Origin: a virus
Reading direction: 5' to 3' (one strand)
DNA: 34,189 nucleotides
Virus record (IMG/VR): IMGVR_UViG_3300033146_001281
Location: 1-34,189 of that record
Each line of letters begins with the position of its first letter. Positions within the stretch are counted from its first letter, which is position 1. The position numbers and the translations under genes are program-made. The notes under the pieces were generated by a model that was not told the DNA's origin, searched no databases, and saw only the letters and a list, made by a program, of their open reading frames with translations. Below are positions 6,233-14,537 of this stretch, piece by piece.

Positions 6233-6713
6233 ATTTAATATTATGTTTTTTATAAATCCTTTTGATTTCCTTTGAAAACTCTTTATCCAGACATTCTCTA
6301 AAATTTTTCAATTTTTTATTATTATTAATAAAAGATTTAAATTCAATCATATCAGAACTAACAGCCTTCTTATCATCAATATCACCATCAACATTAAGTA
6401 TTAAATTTTTTTCAGAATCAACACCTGGAGCTCCAACCACCTCATATAACGACCCATTAATTATTTGGACATATATTTGAGTATCAGTATTATTCAAATG
6501 ATTCCTTTCTATAATATTTTTAAGTTCGGCAATTTTCAATCGTAGATTTGGGTTAGAATTATATTTAAAATTTAAAATTAACTTACCATCTTTCCAAGTA
6601 GTCCCTTTAACCATCATTGTTGACCCATTCTCAAATTTACATTTAACGATTTCGTTATTATACGAGTCTGAGTTAATAATATCATATAGAGTTTTAGTTG
6701 TTAGTATATCCAT
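6222..6713 (-). CDS. Hypothetical protein, 163 residues
   Basis: It starts MDILTTKTLYDIINSDSYNN; AGGTAACACTA precedes the ATG. The first half contains strand-like segments (EIVKCKFENGSTMMVKGTTW, GKLILNFKY); the C-terminus is basic and helical (KKLKNFRECLDKEFSKEIKRIYKKHN). No known domain. It converges on and overlaps the small membrane-protein gene by 11 bases. Eighteen bases of its start region (6686-6703) recur at 6808-6825. Confidence 0.65.
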   Translation of the reverse strand: MDILTTKTLYDIINSDSYNNEIVKCKFENGSTMMVKGTTWKDGKLILNFKYNSNPNLRLKIAELKNIIERNHLNNTDTQIYVQIINGSLYEVVGAPGVDSEKNLILNVDGDIDDKKAVSSDMIEFKSFINNNKKLKNFRECLDKEFSKEIKRIYKKHNIKSIK

Positions 6714-6807
6714 TAGTGTTACCTCACACGTTATAAATTATAAAAATATTAACAATTAATATTTATTATTTTTTTAAAATATATATTAATTATATTATTC
6801 TGAATTA

Positions 6808-6846
6808 ATAGAGTTTTAGTTGTTACAACATTGATAATGTAACAAC
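6808..6846. repeat. Duplicated 18-mer and stem-loop downstream of the thymidine kinase gene
   Basis: ATAGAGTTTTAGTTGTTA at 6808-6825 duplicates 6686-6703. It overlaps a stem-loop with arms GTTGTTACA (6819-6827) and TGTAACAAC (6838-6846), loop of 10. Read on the minus strand it lies just after the thymidine kinase stop, so it could stop transcription or protect the mRNA, but no U tract follows. Confidence 0.45.
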
Positions 6847-6852
6847 ACAATT

Positions 6853-7467
6853 TTATAAGTTATTATTTTTTTTATTGACAGTAAAAACCCCACCAGGTCT
6901 CAATTCATTTTTATCCCAGTGAGTTCTACATAGAGAAGTATAGCTTTCATTTCCACCCAAAGCAATTTGTTCACCATCTTTAACTACAGACCCATCAACA
7001 ATTCTAGCGTTCATAGTTGCTTTTTTCCCACACCAACAAGAAGTTTTTATTTCCTCTATAGAATCAGCTAATTCTAATATTCGTTTGGAGCCATCGAACA
7101 AATGACCTTTAAAATCTGTTTTTAACCCATAAAACCAAACATCTTTATTATATTCATCTGACAGTGTTATAATAGAAGTTACCTGGGATGGGTTTAAGAA
7201 TTGGCATTCATCTATAATAATGGTATCAATAGAAACTCTAAACATATTTTGTCTCAACCATTCATCCCCAGCATTTTCTGGGATTTCTAATCCATCAGCC
7301 TCGATTCCAATTCTAGATTTTATAATACCTAAACCATCTCTTGAATCGATAGAAGGTTTCATAAGTAATATTTTTCTACCTTTTTCTTCAAAATTATATT
7401 TAGTCATCAAAGCGATAGCTGTTTTAGAGCTACCCATTGCACCATATTTATAATATATTTTAGACAT
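6853..7467 (-). CDS. tdk: Thymidine kinase
   Basis: A 204-residue protein of the bacterial/phage type II thymidine kinase family, phosphorylating thymidine to dTMP with ATP. P-loop YKYGAMGSSKT (6-16), the Walker B-like IIIDECQF (83-90), and a C-terminal zinc-binding pair SCWCG and LCRTHW surround the lasso region, as in the family (about 190-200 residues). The P-loop has S-S-K-T where most members have A-G-K-S. Together with ThyX and the dNMP kinase in this window it forms a dTTP-supply pathway. It starts MSKIYYKYGAM after a GGAGG site. Confidence 0.92.
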   Translation of the reverse strand: MSKIYYKYGAMGSSKTAIALMTKYNFEEKGRKILLMKPSIDSRDGLGIIKSRIGIEADGLEIPENAGDEWLRQNMFRVSIDTIIIDECQFLNPSQVTSIITLSDEYNKDVWFYGLKTDFKGHLFDGSKRILELADSIEEIKTSCWCGKKATMNARIVDGSVVKDGEQIALGGNESYTSLCRTHWDKNELRPGGVFTVNKKNNNL

Positions 7468-7510
7468 TTAAACCTCCAATGATTTGTAATCGTAAAATGA
7501 AACAACAATA

Positions 7511-7897
7511 TTATTCATATTTTATATCTCCATCATCAGTTGAAATATAAGTTGGACTATCTGAATTTACAGATTTGGCTTTATTATAATACTCAAATCC
7601 CTCTATATCTCCATCATCAGTTGAAATATAAGTTGGACTATCTTTAATTATGGAGCTTATAGTTTTAAAATATACGGTATATATTTCATCTAACTCATCA
7701 CACATAACATCCTCAACTACATCATTATTTTTACTATATTTTTTAAGAAAATCTGAAACATCTTTTTGATTAAAGACATAATTCATCTCTCTTAATTTTG
7801 TTTGTAAATCTAGGCTAGTAATAACCCCTTTAGAATTTAAGATTTTACGAGTAAAATCTAACAACACTTCTTCTGTAATTTTAATTGGTTCACACAT
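7511..7897 (-). CDS. Hypothetical protein with C-terminal in-frame duplication
   Basis: A 128-residue protein beginning MCEPIKITEEVLLDFTRKIL, with ATGAGGTTATTTCA upstream. The N-terminal 70 residues look like a small helical domain of the winged-helix type (SLDLQTKLREMNYVFNQKDV), which is a guess. The C-terminus has a perfect 40-base repeat (7523-7562 and 7604-7643, 81 bases apart) that encodes SPTYISTDDGDI twice, so it arose by recent in-frame duplication. A consensus promoter lies just upstream. Function unknown. Confidence 0.7.
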   Translation of the reverse strand: MCEPIKITEEVLLDFTRKILNSKGVITSLDLQTKLREMNYVFNQKDVSDFLKKYSKNNDVVEDVMCDELDEIYTVYFKTISSIIKDSPTYISTDDGDIEGFEYYNKAKSVNSDSPTYISTDDGDIKYE

Positions 7898-7935
7898 TGA
7901 AATAACCTCATAATATAAAAAACAATAACAATTAT

Positions 7936-7964
7936 ATTATATCATAATTTTCAATCGTTGTCAA
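7936..7964 (-). promoter_or_regulatory. Leftward consensus promoter P5
   Basis: TTGACA (7964-7959), 17-base spacer ending TGA, TATAAT (7941-7936). A full consensus with extended -10, about 40 bases before the gene starting at 7897. Confidence 0.92.
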
Positions 7965-8012
7965 ATTATTTTTTATATTTTTGGGTATTATAACAAGTTA
8001 GAACTATAATTA

Positions 8013-8771
8013 TTATGATTTTTCAACTTTGATATTATCATTTTGTGGAATCATTTTTCCAATTATTTCGTTTAAAACATCTGGAGAAGGTAATGGTGGT
8101 TTTTCAGTTGAAACTTCAACTTTTGGGGTATTCTCCACCTTAGGAGAAGGTATTGGTGGTTTTTCAGTTGAAACTTCAACTTTTGAACTAACATTCACAT
8201 TCGAGGGTTTCGCATCAACAGTGGAATCTTGACTAATAGTTTTATATTCAGAACCAATACTATTATAAAACAATTCATCATATTTTTTTGAATTAACATC
8301 TTTATTTTCTTTTTCTATTTTATTAAAATATGATAATAAATATGCTTGAACTAACATCAGATTTTTCATTCTAAACTGGTCATCAGTTGAAGATGTTCTA
8401 ATATGATAAGTGTCAGATATTTTACCTATATTGCTTAATAGTTTAAAAAATATCCAAATACTATCCATATTATTATATCCCATATTTATATTGCTATAAT
8501 TATTGCTCAACATTGTCATTGCAGACCTGTTAGATATTAATGTATTTCTTTTTTTCATTTTAACATATAACATAGATATTTTAATTTGAAATTCAACCAA
8601 TTGTTCAACTAAAAAATCTTTATTTTTGGTGTCAGTTTTATATTTCAACACGCTATCTGATAAATCACCAAACACGGACATTGTCTCTATAAGTAATACC
8701 CCTAACGATTTATCATCATCTATCAATTTATCACACGATTTATTGTATTTTATTATATTATTAATATCCAT
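8013..8771 (-). CDS. Helical protein with Pro-rich tandem-repeat tail
   Basis: A 252-residue protein. The start ATG at 8771 follows AGGAAGTGTGTAAA and nearly abuts the upstream stop; a GTG three codons earlier is too close to the site. Residues 1-165 are all-helical. The segment GVLLIETMSVFGDLSDSVLK, followed by FLVEQLVEFQIKISMLYVKM, recalls the paired helices of MazG-like NTP pyrophosphohydrolases, but the acidic metal ligands are not convincingly kept; I treat this as a weak hint. Residues 190-240 hold two copies of KVEVSTEKPP(I/L)PSP, encoded by a 43-base repeat (8083-8125 and 8143-8185). The tail may be a flexible linker or interaction segment. Confidence 0.7.
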   Translation of the reverse strand: MDINNIIKYNKSCDKLIDDDKSLGVLLIETMSVFGDLSDSVLKYKTDTKNKDFLVEQLVEFQIKISMLYVKMKKRNTLISNRSAMTMLSNNYSNINMGYNNMDSIWIFFKLLSNIGKISDTYHIRTSSTDDQFRMKNLMLVQAYLLSYFNKIEKENKDVNSKKYDELFYNSIGSEYKTISQDSTVDAKPSNVNVSSKVEVSTEKPPIPSPKVENTPKVEVSTEKPPLPSPDVLNEIIGKMIPQNDNIKVEKS

Positions 8772-8772
8772 T

Positions 8773-9132
8773 TTACACACTTCCTAATCTTGAAATTATT
8801 TCTTCTAATCTGAAACTATATCTTAAATCTTCAATTTTAATCTCGACATCATGTATTTTAACATCGATATATTCCAATTCCTCACTTTTAGCTTTATAAG
8901 TATCATCAACATCTATTCTAGATGCGAACTCTACATCTCTTTTTTGTTGATTGCTATATTTAGCTTTATTTTTATCATCAACTTCATTCATAATAGAACT
9001 TTTGATAGCAGTCGAAATAGTTCTAAGGTCATTTTCAATTTTCTTCTTTTCTTTTTGATAATTGTAGATTTTTTTTCTATAATCAACAATTTCATTTTTA
9101 ATTTTTTCAAGTTTAATTCTAATTTCAGACAT
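8773..9132 (-). CDS. Coiled-coil protein, function unknown
   Basis: A 119-residue protein beginning MSEIRIKLEKIKNEIVDYRK. I chose the ATG at 9132 because GGAGAACGTT precedes it; an in-frame ATG at 9144 overlaps that site. Almost the whole protein is charged helix with heptad-like spacing (2-45 and 85-119), so it is probably a dimeric coiled coil. It is tightly followed by the gene at 8771. No catalytic features. Confidence 0.7.
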   Translation of the reverse strand: MSEIRIKLEKIKNEIVDYRKKIYNYQKEKKKIENDLRTISTAIKSSIMNEVDDKNKAKYSNQQKRDVEFASRIDVDDTYKAKSEELEYIDVKIHDVEIKIEDLRYSFRLEEIISRLGSV

Positions 9133-9205
9133 AACGTTCTCCATAAATTTTTATAAATCAACATATATTATATATCACAATAATAATATATAGGAAAATA
9201 ATATA

Positions 9206-10264
9206 TTATATTTTTACAATTACAGGTTTATTAGTTGTTAAATTTGCAACATATGGATTTACCACTATTTTTCCATTTTCATATACATCAATAATAATAA
9301 AACCAAAATCAGTAATTCCAGTACACTGCTGTCTACCATATCTTGAATTTACTTGTAATGCAGGGGTAGTGATAGCCCATCTTGAACTATCTTGATTAAT
9401 AGTCATATAATGTACGTGACTTCTAATTATAACATCAGCAGAACTCACTTTCTGGTAATCCGATACCAGTTGATTCCAAACACCCTCTTTAATAACAGAT
9501 GTAGCTTTACCATATGGCACACCTGAACTACCAACTTTATGTCTAAAATTAAGAATTTTACCATTGACATTGATATTCTGAATATCTTCAATTGATGCAT
9601 TCATTCTTTCAGCAGCAAGGTCTTCGAATTGCTCACCTTTACCATTATGATATGGTGTACCACGGGTCATAAATATTTTTTTAGGTTTCCACACATTCAA
9701 GCATTCAACACCCATAGACACTTGCAAAGTTCTATCTGTTGTTATTAACTCTGATGAGTTACTACGTTCACCTCTTCCATCAATAAGGTCTCCATTAACA
9801 ACAAGAGCATCAACTTTAGACCCTACATTTTTTACAGTATTGATATACCATTCCCAAGCCTCACGTTGTATTCGTGCAACCTCAGCCATTTCAGGGTTAT
9901 TTAAACTATATTGCCAATTAGGTGGTGTTAATCCTAAAAAATGACCACTATGTAAGTCAGACAATACAGCGATTCTTTTAAATTTACCATTATTAACATC
10001 TGATTTAAAACTAATCTCATCTAATCTTTTAAATTCATCTGTTGCTAATAATTTGCGTTCTTTTTGTTTCTTTTTAATGTCATCAATAGTAGTATTGTTT
10101 CCTTGGTTACTAAACATTCGTCTAACCATTCGTTGATATGTTGTAAATTTCAAATCTTTATACATATTTTTAAAATGGCTAAATTGTTCATACATTTCAG
10201 TAGTTGTAAATTCATGTTCTTTAAAGAACATATAAATTTTTTCTTTTAAATCTGGATACTTCAT
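9206..10264 (-). CDS. Calcineurin-like metallophosphoesterase with N-terminal helical domain
   Basis: A 352-residue protein. Metal-binding motifs are in order: SDLHSGH (102-108; D-x-H), NGDLIDG (157-163; GDxxD), GTPYHNGKGE (202-211, a variant of GNHE), and RSHVHY (281-286; GHxH variant with Ser for Gly). Residues 1-60 form a separate helical, winged-helix-like domain (FTTTEMYEQFSHF...TTYQRMVRRMF). The enzyme should hydrolyse phosphoesters with two metal ions; the substrate is unknown (nucleic acid or nucleotide). It is not obviously the gp47/SbcD partner of the gp46-like protein. The start at 10264 has GGAGGGAGATTT upstream. Confidence 0.85.
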   Translation of the reverse strand: MKYPDLKEKIYMFFKEHEFTTTEMYEQFSHFKNMYKDLKFTTYQRMVRRMFSNQGNNTTIDDIKKKQKERKLLATDEFKRLDEISFKSDVNNGKFKRIAVLSDLHSGHFLGLTPPNWQYSLNNPEMAEVARIQREAWEWYINTVKNVGSKVDALVVNGDLIDGRGERSNSSELITTDRTLQVSMGVECLNVWKPKKIFMTRGTPYHNGKGEQFEDLAAERMNASIEDIQNINVNGKILNFRHKVGSSGVPYGKATSVIKEGVWNQLVSDYQKVSSADVIIRSHVHYMTINQDSSRWAITTPALQVNSRYGRQQCTGITDFGFIIIDVYENGKIVVNPYVANLTTNKPVIVKI

Positions 10265-10542
10265 AAATCTCCCTCCAATATTATTAATAATACAATATCA
10301 ACATATATTATATAAACATTTCAAAATAATCGCACAAAACACAGGTGTTTATGAATATATTTAGTAGAGCTATAAACATTAAAATAAAAAACATAAACAT
10401 AATTAACCCGTTAAAGAATAGTTACCAATAATTTATCCAGATAGAAAAAAATTAGATGGATTATTACAAATTATCACAATTAGTAATCACATTTTAAGAA
10501 TAAGCAATGATAATTATTCAATCAAATCAATAAAGCATAATA
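10265..10542. other. Gene-free interval of 278 bases
   Basis: I see no ORF, tRNA or strong promoter here. There is a short palindrome AAACACAGGTGTTT (10337-10350) and repeated ATAAACATT strings. TCAACATATATTATAT near 10290 also occurs near 9157, in both cases upstream of leftward genes, which may be a shared promoter or operator element. Confidence 0.4.
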
Positions 10543-10833
10543 TTATTTGCTATATATTCCTAGCAATTCACTCTCATTAAATATTAAATATTCTTCATCA
10601 TCAATAATCAATTCTGTTCCTGAATGTTTAGAAAACATTACAACATCCCCTACTTTAACCTCTAACGGTATAACATCACCATTATCTATAAAATACCCTT
10701 CACCGACTGCAACAACAACAGCATCAAATGATTTATCTTGTGATTCTGTAGGTAACATTAATCCATTAGTAGTAACAGTCTCGGCTTGTTTTCTTTTAGC
10801 TATTAATCTATCTTGTAAAGGTCTTAATAACAT
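10543..10833 (-). CDS. groES: GroES-like co-chaperonin
   Basis: A 96-residue protein of canonical GroES length when started at 10833 (MLLRPLQDRLIAKRKQAE), where GGAG with a six-base gap precedes the ATG. The mobile loop ETVTTNGLMLPTE corresponds to the GroEL-binding loop. VVAVGEGYFIDNGDVIPLEVKVGDVVMFSKHSG and DEEYLIFNESELLGIY follow the GroES pattern; no GroEL gene is present. It would act with the host GroEL in folding phage proteins, a role played in T4 by gp31, but this one looks closer to bacterial GroES. It starts 21 bases after the thyX stop. Confidence 0.9.
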   Translation of the reverse strand: MLLRPLQDRLIAKRKQAETVTTNGLMLPTESQDKSFDAVVVAVGEGYFIDNGDVIPLEVKVGDVVMFSKHSGTELIIDDEEYLIFNESELLGIYSK

Positions 10834-10853
10834 ATCATACTCCATCCTTATAA

Positions 10854-11738
10854 TTAATCCCATATTTTTTTCAAATTCTCAATATCATCATTATATAATC
10901 CATTCAATAATTCCTTAACATCTAAAGGCAATACATTGAACATATTTAGTACTAGTTTTCTGAAAGGTAAAAACACTTTATCCCCAACTCGTAAATTCAT
11001 AAGGTTTATAAATGCTCGTAACGACATTGTGTGTATGCTAGATGTTAACCAATGTTCAGGTAAGATATTTTTAATATTATCATTTGTAATATCTATGCCT
11101 ATTTTTTCAAAATGGTTCAAATTAGAAATTAAATATGATGTTAATATTTCATTAATATCATCATCTTGTAATCCTGAATTCTTAATAACATATTCTAAAA
11201 TATCAGAGAAAGAATTTTTATTTTTAAACATTTTTCTCAACTCTGTTAGAGTATATCTTGTTGATTTTACACTTGGACTAACCCCAATTCTATGTCTTGA
11301 AAGCTCTTGTAACACATTTCTAGGATATTCAATTTTAAAAGTTAAAACAACGTGTTCTAGTATACTTTCGTGTTTTTTATTAATACCCAATCCTCTTATA
11401 AACTCAACATTAACATTAGTATTATTCAAAACAACATCTGGATATTTTGAAAACAGATATTTTAATATATCTTTTTTCATATTTTTAATTATGTCTTTAT
11501 CTTTACTAGACAAATTATTAAAATTGACTATGTTTTTAATTAATTCATCCTTAGAATATATATCATCATTATAAAATTTGATTATTTTATCATACATATC
11601 ATCAGATATTTTTTCATAATTGAAATCTAAATAATCAAACGAATCATAACACTGTCTAGCACTTATTTCGGCTAATAATAACGGTGAACTAAAAATTAAA
11701 CTCGACTTGGGTTCAACATAAAATTTAGAAAAATCCAT
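10854..11738 (-). CDS. thyX: Flavin-dependent thymidylate synthase ThyX
   Basis: A 294-residue protein, FAD- and NADPH-dependent, converting dUMP to dTMP with methylenetetrahydrofolate. The signature RHRIGVSPSVKSTRY fits ThyX RHRxxS...S.RY, and HESILEHVVLTF and SSIHTMSLRAFINLMNLR are the other conserved blocks. It is longer than the usual 220-250 residues because of insertions around residues 50-90 and 165-205. The start at 11738 follows GAGGTATATT; an ATG four codons upstream overlaps that site. It supplies dTMP to the dNMP kinase encoded at 26249. Confidence 0.93.
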   Translation of the reverse strand: MDFSKFYVEPKSSLIFSSPLLLAEISARQCYDSFDYLDFNYEKISDDMYDKIIKFYNDDIYSKDELIKNIVNFNNLSSKDKDIIKNMKKDILKYLFSKYPDVVLNNTNVNVEFIRGLGINKKHESILEHVVLTFKIEYPRNVLQELSRHRIGVSPSVKSTRYTLTELRKMFKNKNSFSDILEYVIKNSGLQDDDINEILTSYLISNLNHFEKIGIDITNDNIKNILPEHWLTSSIHTMSLRAFINLMNLRVGDKVFLPFRKLVLNMFNVLPLDVKELLNGLYNDDIENLKKIWD

Positions 11739-11772
11739 AATATACCTCATTAATAAAACAATAACACTTATT

Positions 11773-11781
11773 ATTATATCA
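11773..11781 (-). promoter_or_regulatory. Possible extended -10 promoter for thyX
   Basis: TGATATAAT on the minus strand (11781-11773) matches the extended -10 of the stronger promoters here, but no TTGACA-like box is found 17 bases upstream. Confidence 0.4.
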
Positions 11782-11811
11782 TATAATTAGATATTATGGA
11801 AATTTATTATT

Positions 11812-13299
11812 TTAATGATGTGGATGAGCCTCTAATACACCATTAGATGTAACCTTACAAAATTCAACATTATGTTGAAATTCATTAATATTATTAGCAC
11901 CAACATAGCTGAAACTAGAAGAAATTCCATCTATTATTTTATCAATAACTAGTTTCAATGGTCCTTTATATATTACATTTTTAGAAACACCCTCAATATG
12001 TTTTACTTTTTCACCTCTGGATGTCTTATTTGACATTGAAGCGGACCCTGAATATTCTTTCACAAATAATCCATTATTATCAACTTGTATATCTGGAGGT
12101 GTTTCATTAGTTCCAGCCAACATATTACCCAACATTACACTATTAGCACCACAAGCCAATGCTTTAGTGATATCACCAGTTTTACTCAAACCACCATCAG
12201 CAATAACTGGTATATTATATCTATCAGCAACCTCAACACAATCTAAAATAGAAGTAATCATTGGAACTCCAACCCCAGTCTCGATTCTAGTTGAACATCT
12301 GGAATTGTGAACAATTATATTGTTTATATTATAAGTCTCATCTTCATTAACCATTAAATCATACACCATACCCTCAAATGGTTCGGTTGTAATGTTTTCA
12401 ATTTCTTTTAATTTAAACGTGTTATAATTTATAAGTTTTATCAACATATATTCATAATTCAATGATTCAGCAGATATCCATTCTGCATATTCTTGTATAT
12501 TATTATTATTGACAATATCCTCATATTTTTTACGTATAACATAAAATTTATGTTTAGATGTGCATTTTATCGAATCATTTATAATATAAATATCCTCGGA
12601 TGTAAAATATGACACTTTACCAACAACATCATTTAACACCCCCCTATGAGTGTAAACTTTATCAGACATTTCAATATCTTTTATTTTTTTCAACCCTGTT
12701 TCAGTACTAACAACCATTTCCGAGGTAAAACAACCTCCACCAATTCCACACCTTATGCCATCAGCACCCCATTTAATCAAATCTAAAGTTGCATCACCTG
12801 TAGCAACATTTCCTGCAATAATATCAAACACATACGCATCATTATTATTCCTAAGACTAACCAATTGTTCAAGAGTATTTTTCATCATCAAACAATGACC
12901 GTGTGCAATATCTATTAATATAATATTTGCACCAGCATTGATAAGTTTTTCAGCATTATTGACATCATCACGTTTAACACCAATACTAACACCAATGATT
13001 ATATCTCTAGGATTATCATTGTTTTTATTATAATCTTGCATTAAAAATTTTAATTTTGTAACTACATCTACCTGAGAATCAATAGAATTAAAACGAGGTA
13101 AGAAAGCAATTCCACCATTTTTCCACATTTCAAACATCATCTCAAGTCCAACAACAGTATCCATAGGTGTTGCTATTATTGGAATATCTATACTATAATT
13201 AGTTGTTATTGAAGTTTTAAGAGACACATTTGACCTACTTTCAATCTCGGAATATTTTGGGATTATATTTATATCATCATAAGTTAAAGCATTAATCAT
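11812..13299 (-). CDS. guaB: IMP dehydrogenase / GMP reductase family enzyme interrupted by a mini-intein
   Basis: The precursor has 495 residues; removal of the intein (190-332) leaves 352. N-extein: [58 protein letters not shown]-extein: [14 protein letters not shown], with the catalytic Cys two residues after the junction, then [17 protein letters not shown] and [14 protein letters not shown]. There is no CBS pair and the flap region is short, which suits GMP reductase in size, while AGTNETP and the EAHPHH end recall IMP dehydrogenase. Either reaction (IMP to XMP, or GMP to IMP) would alter guanine supply. AAAGGAGTAAAAA precedes the ATG. Three bases separate it from the YspA-like gene. Confidence 0.9.
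   Translation of the reverse strand: MINALTYDDINIIPKYSEIESRSNVSLKTSITTNYSIDIPIIATPMDTVVGLEMMFEMWKNGGIAFLPRFNSIDSQVDVVTKLKFLMQDYNKNNDNPRDIIIGVSIGVKRDDVNNAEKLINAGANIILIDIAHGHCLMMKNTLEQLVSLRNNNDAYVFDIIAGNVATGDATLDLIKWGADGIRCGIGGGCFTSEMVVSTETGLKKIKDIEMSDKVYTHRGVLNDVVGKVSYFTSEDIYIINDSIKCTSKHKFYVIRKKYEDIVNNNNIQEYAEWISAESLNYEYMLIKLINYNTFKLKEIENITTEPFEGMVYDLMVNEDETYNINNIIVHNSRCSTRIETGVGVPMITSILDCVEVADRYNIPVIADGGLSKTGDITKALACGANSVMLGNMLAGTNETPPDIQVDNNGLFVKEYSGSASMSNKTSRGEKVKHIEGVSKNVIYKGPLKLVIDKIIDGISSSFSYVGANNINEFQHNVEFCKVTSNGVLEAHPHH
12304..12732 (-). other. Contiguous mini-intein in the GuaB-family gene (residues 190-332)
   Basis: It begins with [20 protein letters not shown] (block A, Cys1), has the TxxH-like [14 protein letters not shown] (block B), [14 protein letters not shown] (block F) and ends NIIVHN (block G) followed by Ser+1. 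At 143 residues it contains only the splicing domain and no homing endonuclease. It splits GIGGG/SRCSTR, the catalytic-cysteine loop. From memory, the IMPDH-1 split intein known from environmental sequences sits at the same site and has matching block sequences, including the segment equivalent to [11 protein letters not shown]; the present one is unbroken. Confidence 0.9.
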
Positions 13300-13302
13300 T
13301 TT

Positions 13303-13704
13303 TTACTCCTTTAAAAAGTTTTCTATTTTATTATTACTATTATCATTTGGGTTTTCAAAAAATACAACAATATATGGCACTTTATATTTATGACATAATG
13401 ATATGCTATCAGCCGTTCCCTTACTGATACCATCCCAAAAAATAAAAACAAAATCTGAATCTTGAATAATATCACTATTCCTAATCATTCCAGCACCTTT
13501 TCCGAATTTGACCCATTGAGGTGCATATATTTTAGTCATTATACCGTGTTTTGTGGCATATTTTTCACCTAATCTATCGGCACCCCTTGACCCTCCAGAA
13601 ATAATATGAGTTATATCATCAGGGTGAACAATCATATCTATTGTTTTTTCCATAACTTCATAATCATTAAAATCTCTACTACCAATAATTCCAATTTTTT
13701 TCAT
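13303..13704 (-). CDS. YspA/DUF2493-like SLOG-family protein
   Basis: A 133-residue protein with a Rossmann-type fold. IGIIGSRDFNDYEVMEK, HIISGGSRGADRLGEKYA, MIRNSDIIQDSDFVFIFWDG and SKGTADSI are hallmark segments of the YspA (DUF2493) branch of the SLOG superfamily, which is thought to bind nucleotides or nucleotide-derived ligands. The biochemical role is unknown; phages and plasmids often carry it. It starts two bases from the metallophosphoesterase stop and ends three bases before the GuaB-family start, suggesting one transcript. Confidence 0.85.
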   Translation of the reverse strand: MKKIGIIGSRDFNDYEVMEKTIDMIVHPDDITHIISGGSRGADRLGEKYATKHGIMTKIYAPQWVKFGKGAGMIRNSDIIQDSDFVFIFWDGISKGTADSISLCHKYKVPYIVVFFENPNDNSNNKIENFLKE

Positions 13705-13705
13705 T

Positions 13706-14443
13706 TTAACCCCATATTAAACGTTTATCATTATATAAACATATAAAATCACCATTATCAATATCCATATGCATATGACCAAAAAACCATTTTTTAAATT
13801 TTATATTATATTTTGTTAATATAGTTTCAAAAAAGTTAGAAACTGGGTCATTATATCTACCACCATTGATATATATTGGTGTAAACATTTTATTCAACAC
13901 ATTGCGTGGTGCAGTGTGGCTAATTACATAATCGACTTCCCAATCATATTTATTCATATTATCTATTAATAATTCTTCATCTTTAACAGTCCACAATTCA
14001 TCCTCCCACCAGGATTTAATGCCACCATTAATATGATTAACAATTCTTTTATCTTTATCAATAGATGAAGCACCACCTAACGTTAATATATTTTTTTCAT
14101 TTATATTATAAACTCTGCCTCGTTTTAGGTGAAATATGTTATCATAAAATACACCAACTTTATCCCCAAACATATCTATTTCTTCTAACCCATTTATCAA
14201 ATCGAAATTTTCATGATTTCCATCTACAAATAAAGTTGTCCAAGGCATAGATGATAACCATTCTATTGCAACTTTGTGTTCTTCATATCTATGATTGTCA
14301 GGTGGATAAAAACCAAGACCAAAATCACCAGATATGATGACAAAATCATCTCTGTTCAAAGTTCGTCCAATATTGAAATTATGATAACTCAATTTATATA
14401 TTCCATTCGTTCCGTGAGTGTCTCCTGTAACATAGACCGCCAT
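13706..14443 (-). CDS. Calcineurin-like metallophosphoesterase (second, shorter)
   Basis: A 245-residue protein starting MAVYVTGDTHGTNG at 14443, where GGAGGTGCATA is well placed; a longer reading to 14491 lacks a site. Motifs: GDTHG (7-11), ISGDFGLG (37-44), VDGNHENF (73-80), VISHTAP and FFGHMHMD. All phosphoesterase signature positions are intact, unlike the variant enzyme at 9206. The pattern resembles uncharacterised phage/bacterial phosphoesterases; the substrate is not known. It is followed at once by the SLOG-family gene, so a joint role in nucleotide turnover is possible. Confidence 0.88.
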   Translation of the reverse strand: MAVYVTGDTHGTNGIYKLSYHNFNIGRTLNRDDFVIISGDFGLGFYPPDNHRYEEHKVAIEWLSSMPWTTLFVDGNHENFDLINGLEEIDMFGDKVGVFYDNIFHLKRGRVYNINEKNILTLGGASSIDKDKRIVNHINGGIKSWWEDELWTVKDEELLIDNMNKYDWEVDYVISHTAPRNVLNKMFTPIYINGGRYNDPVSNFFETILTKYNIKFKKWFFGHMHMDIDNGDFICLYNDKRLIWG

Positions 14444-14537
14444 TATGCACCTCCAATATAAAAATATATCATTATAAAAGGAAACAAACATATAAACATA
14501 AACATTGTCAAACTAATAATAATATAATGTGTAAAAT

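Noticed and set aside
8013-8771. Firm MazG-type pyrophosphohydrolase call
   Set aside because: Only a helix pattern resembles MazG; the metal-binding acidic residues are not clearly in place.
9206-10264. gp47/SbcD nuclease partner for the gp46-like ATPase
   Set aside because: It is a calcineurin-like phosphoesterase, but its motif spacing and N-terminal winged-helix-like domain do not resemble gp47, and it is 21 kb from gene 46.
10265-10542. tRNA or small RNA gene
   Set aside because: No cloverleaf arms or T-loop consensus are visible; only short AT-rich palindromes.
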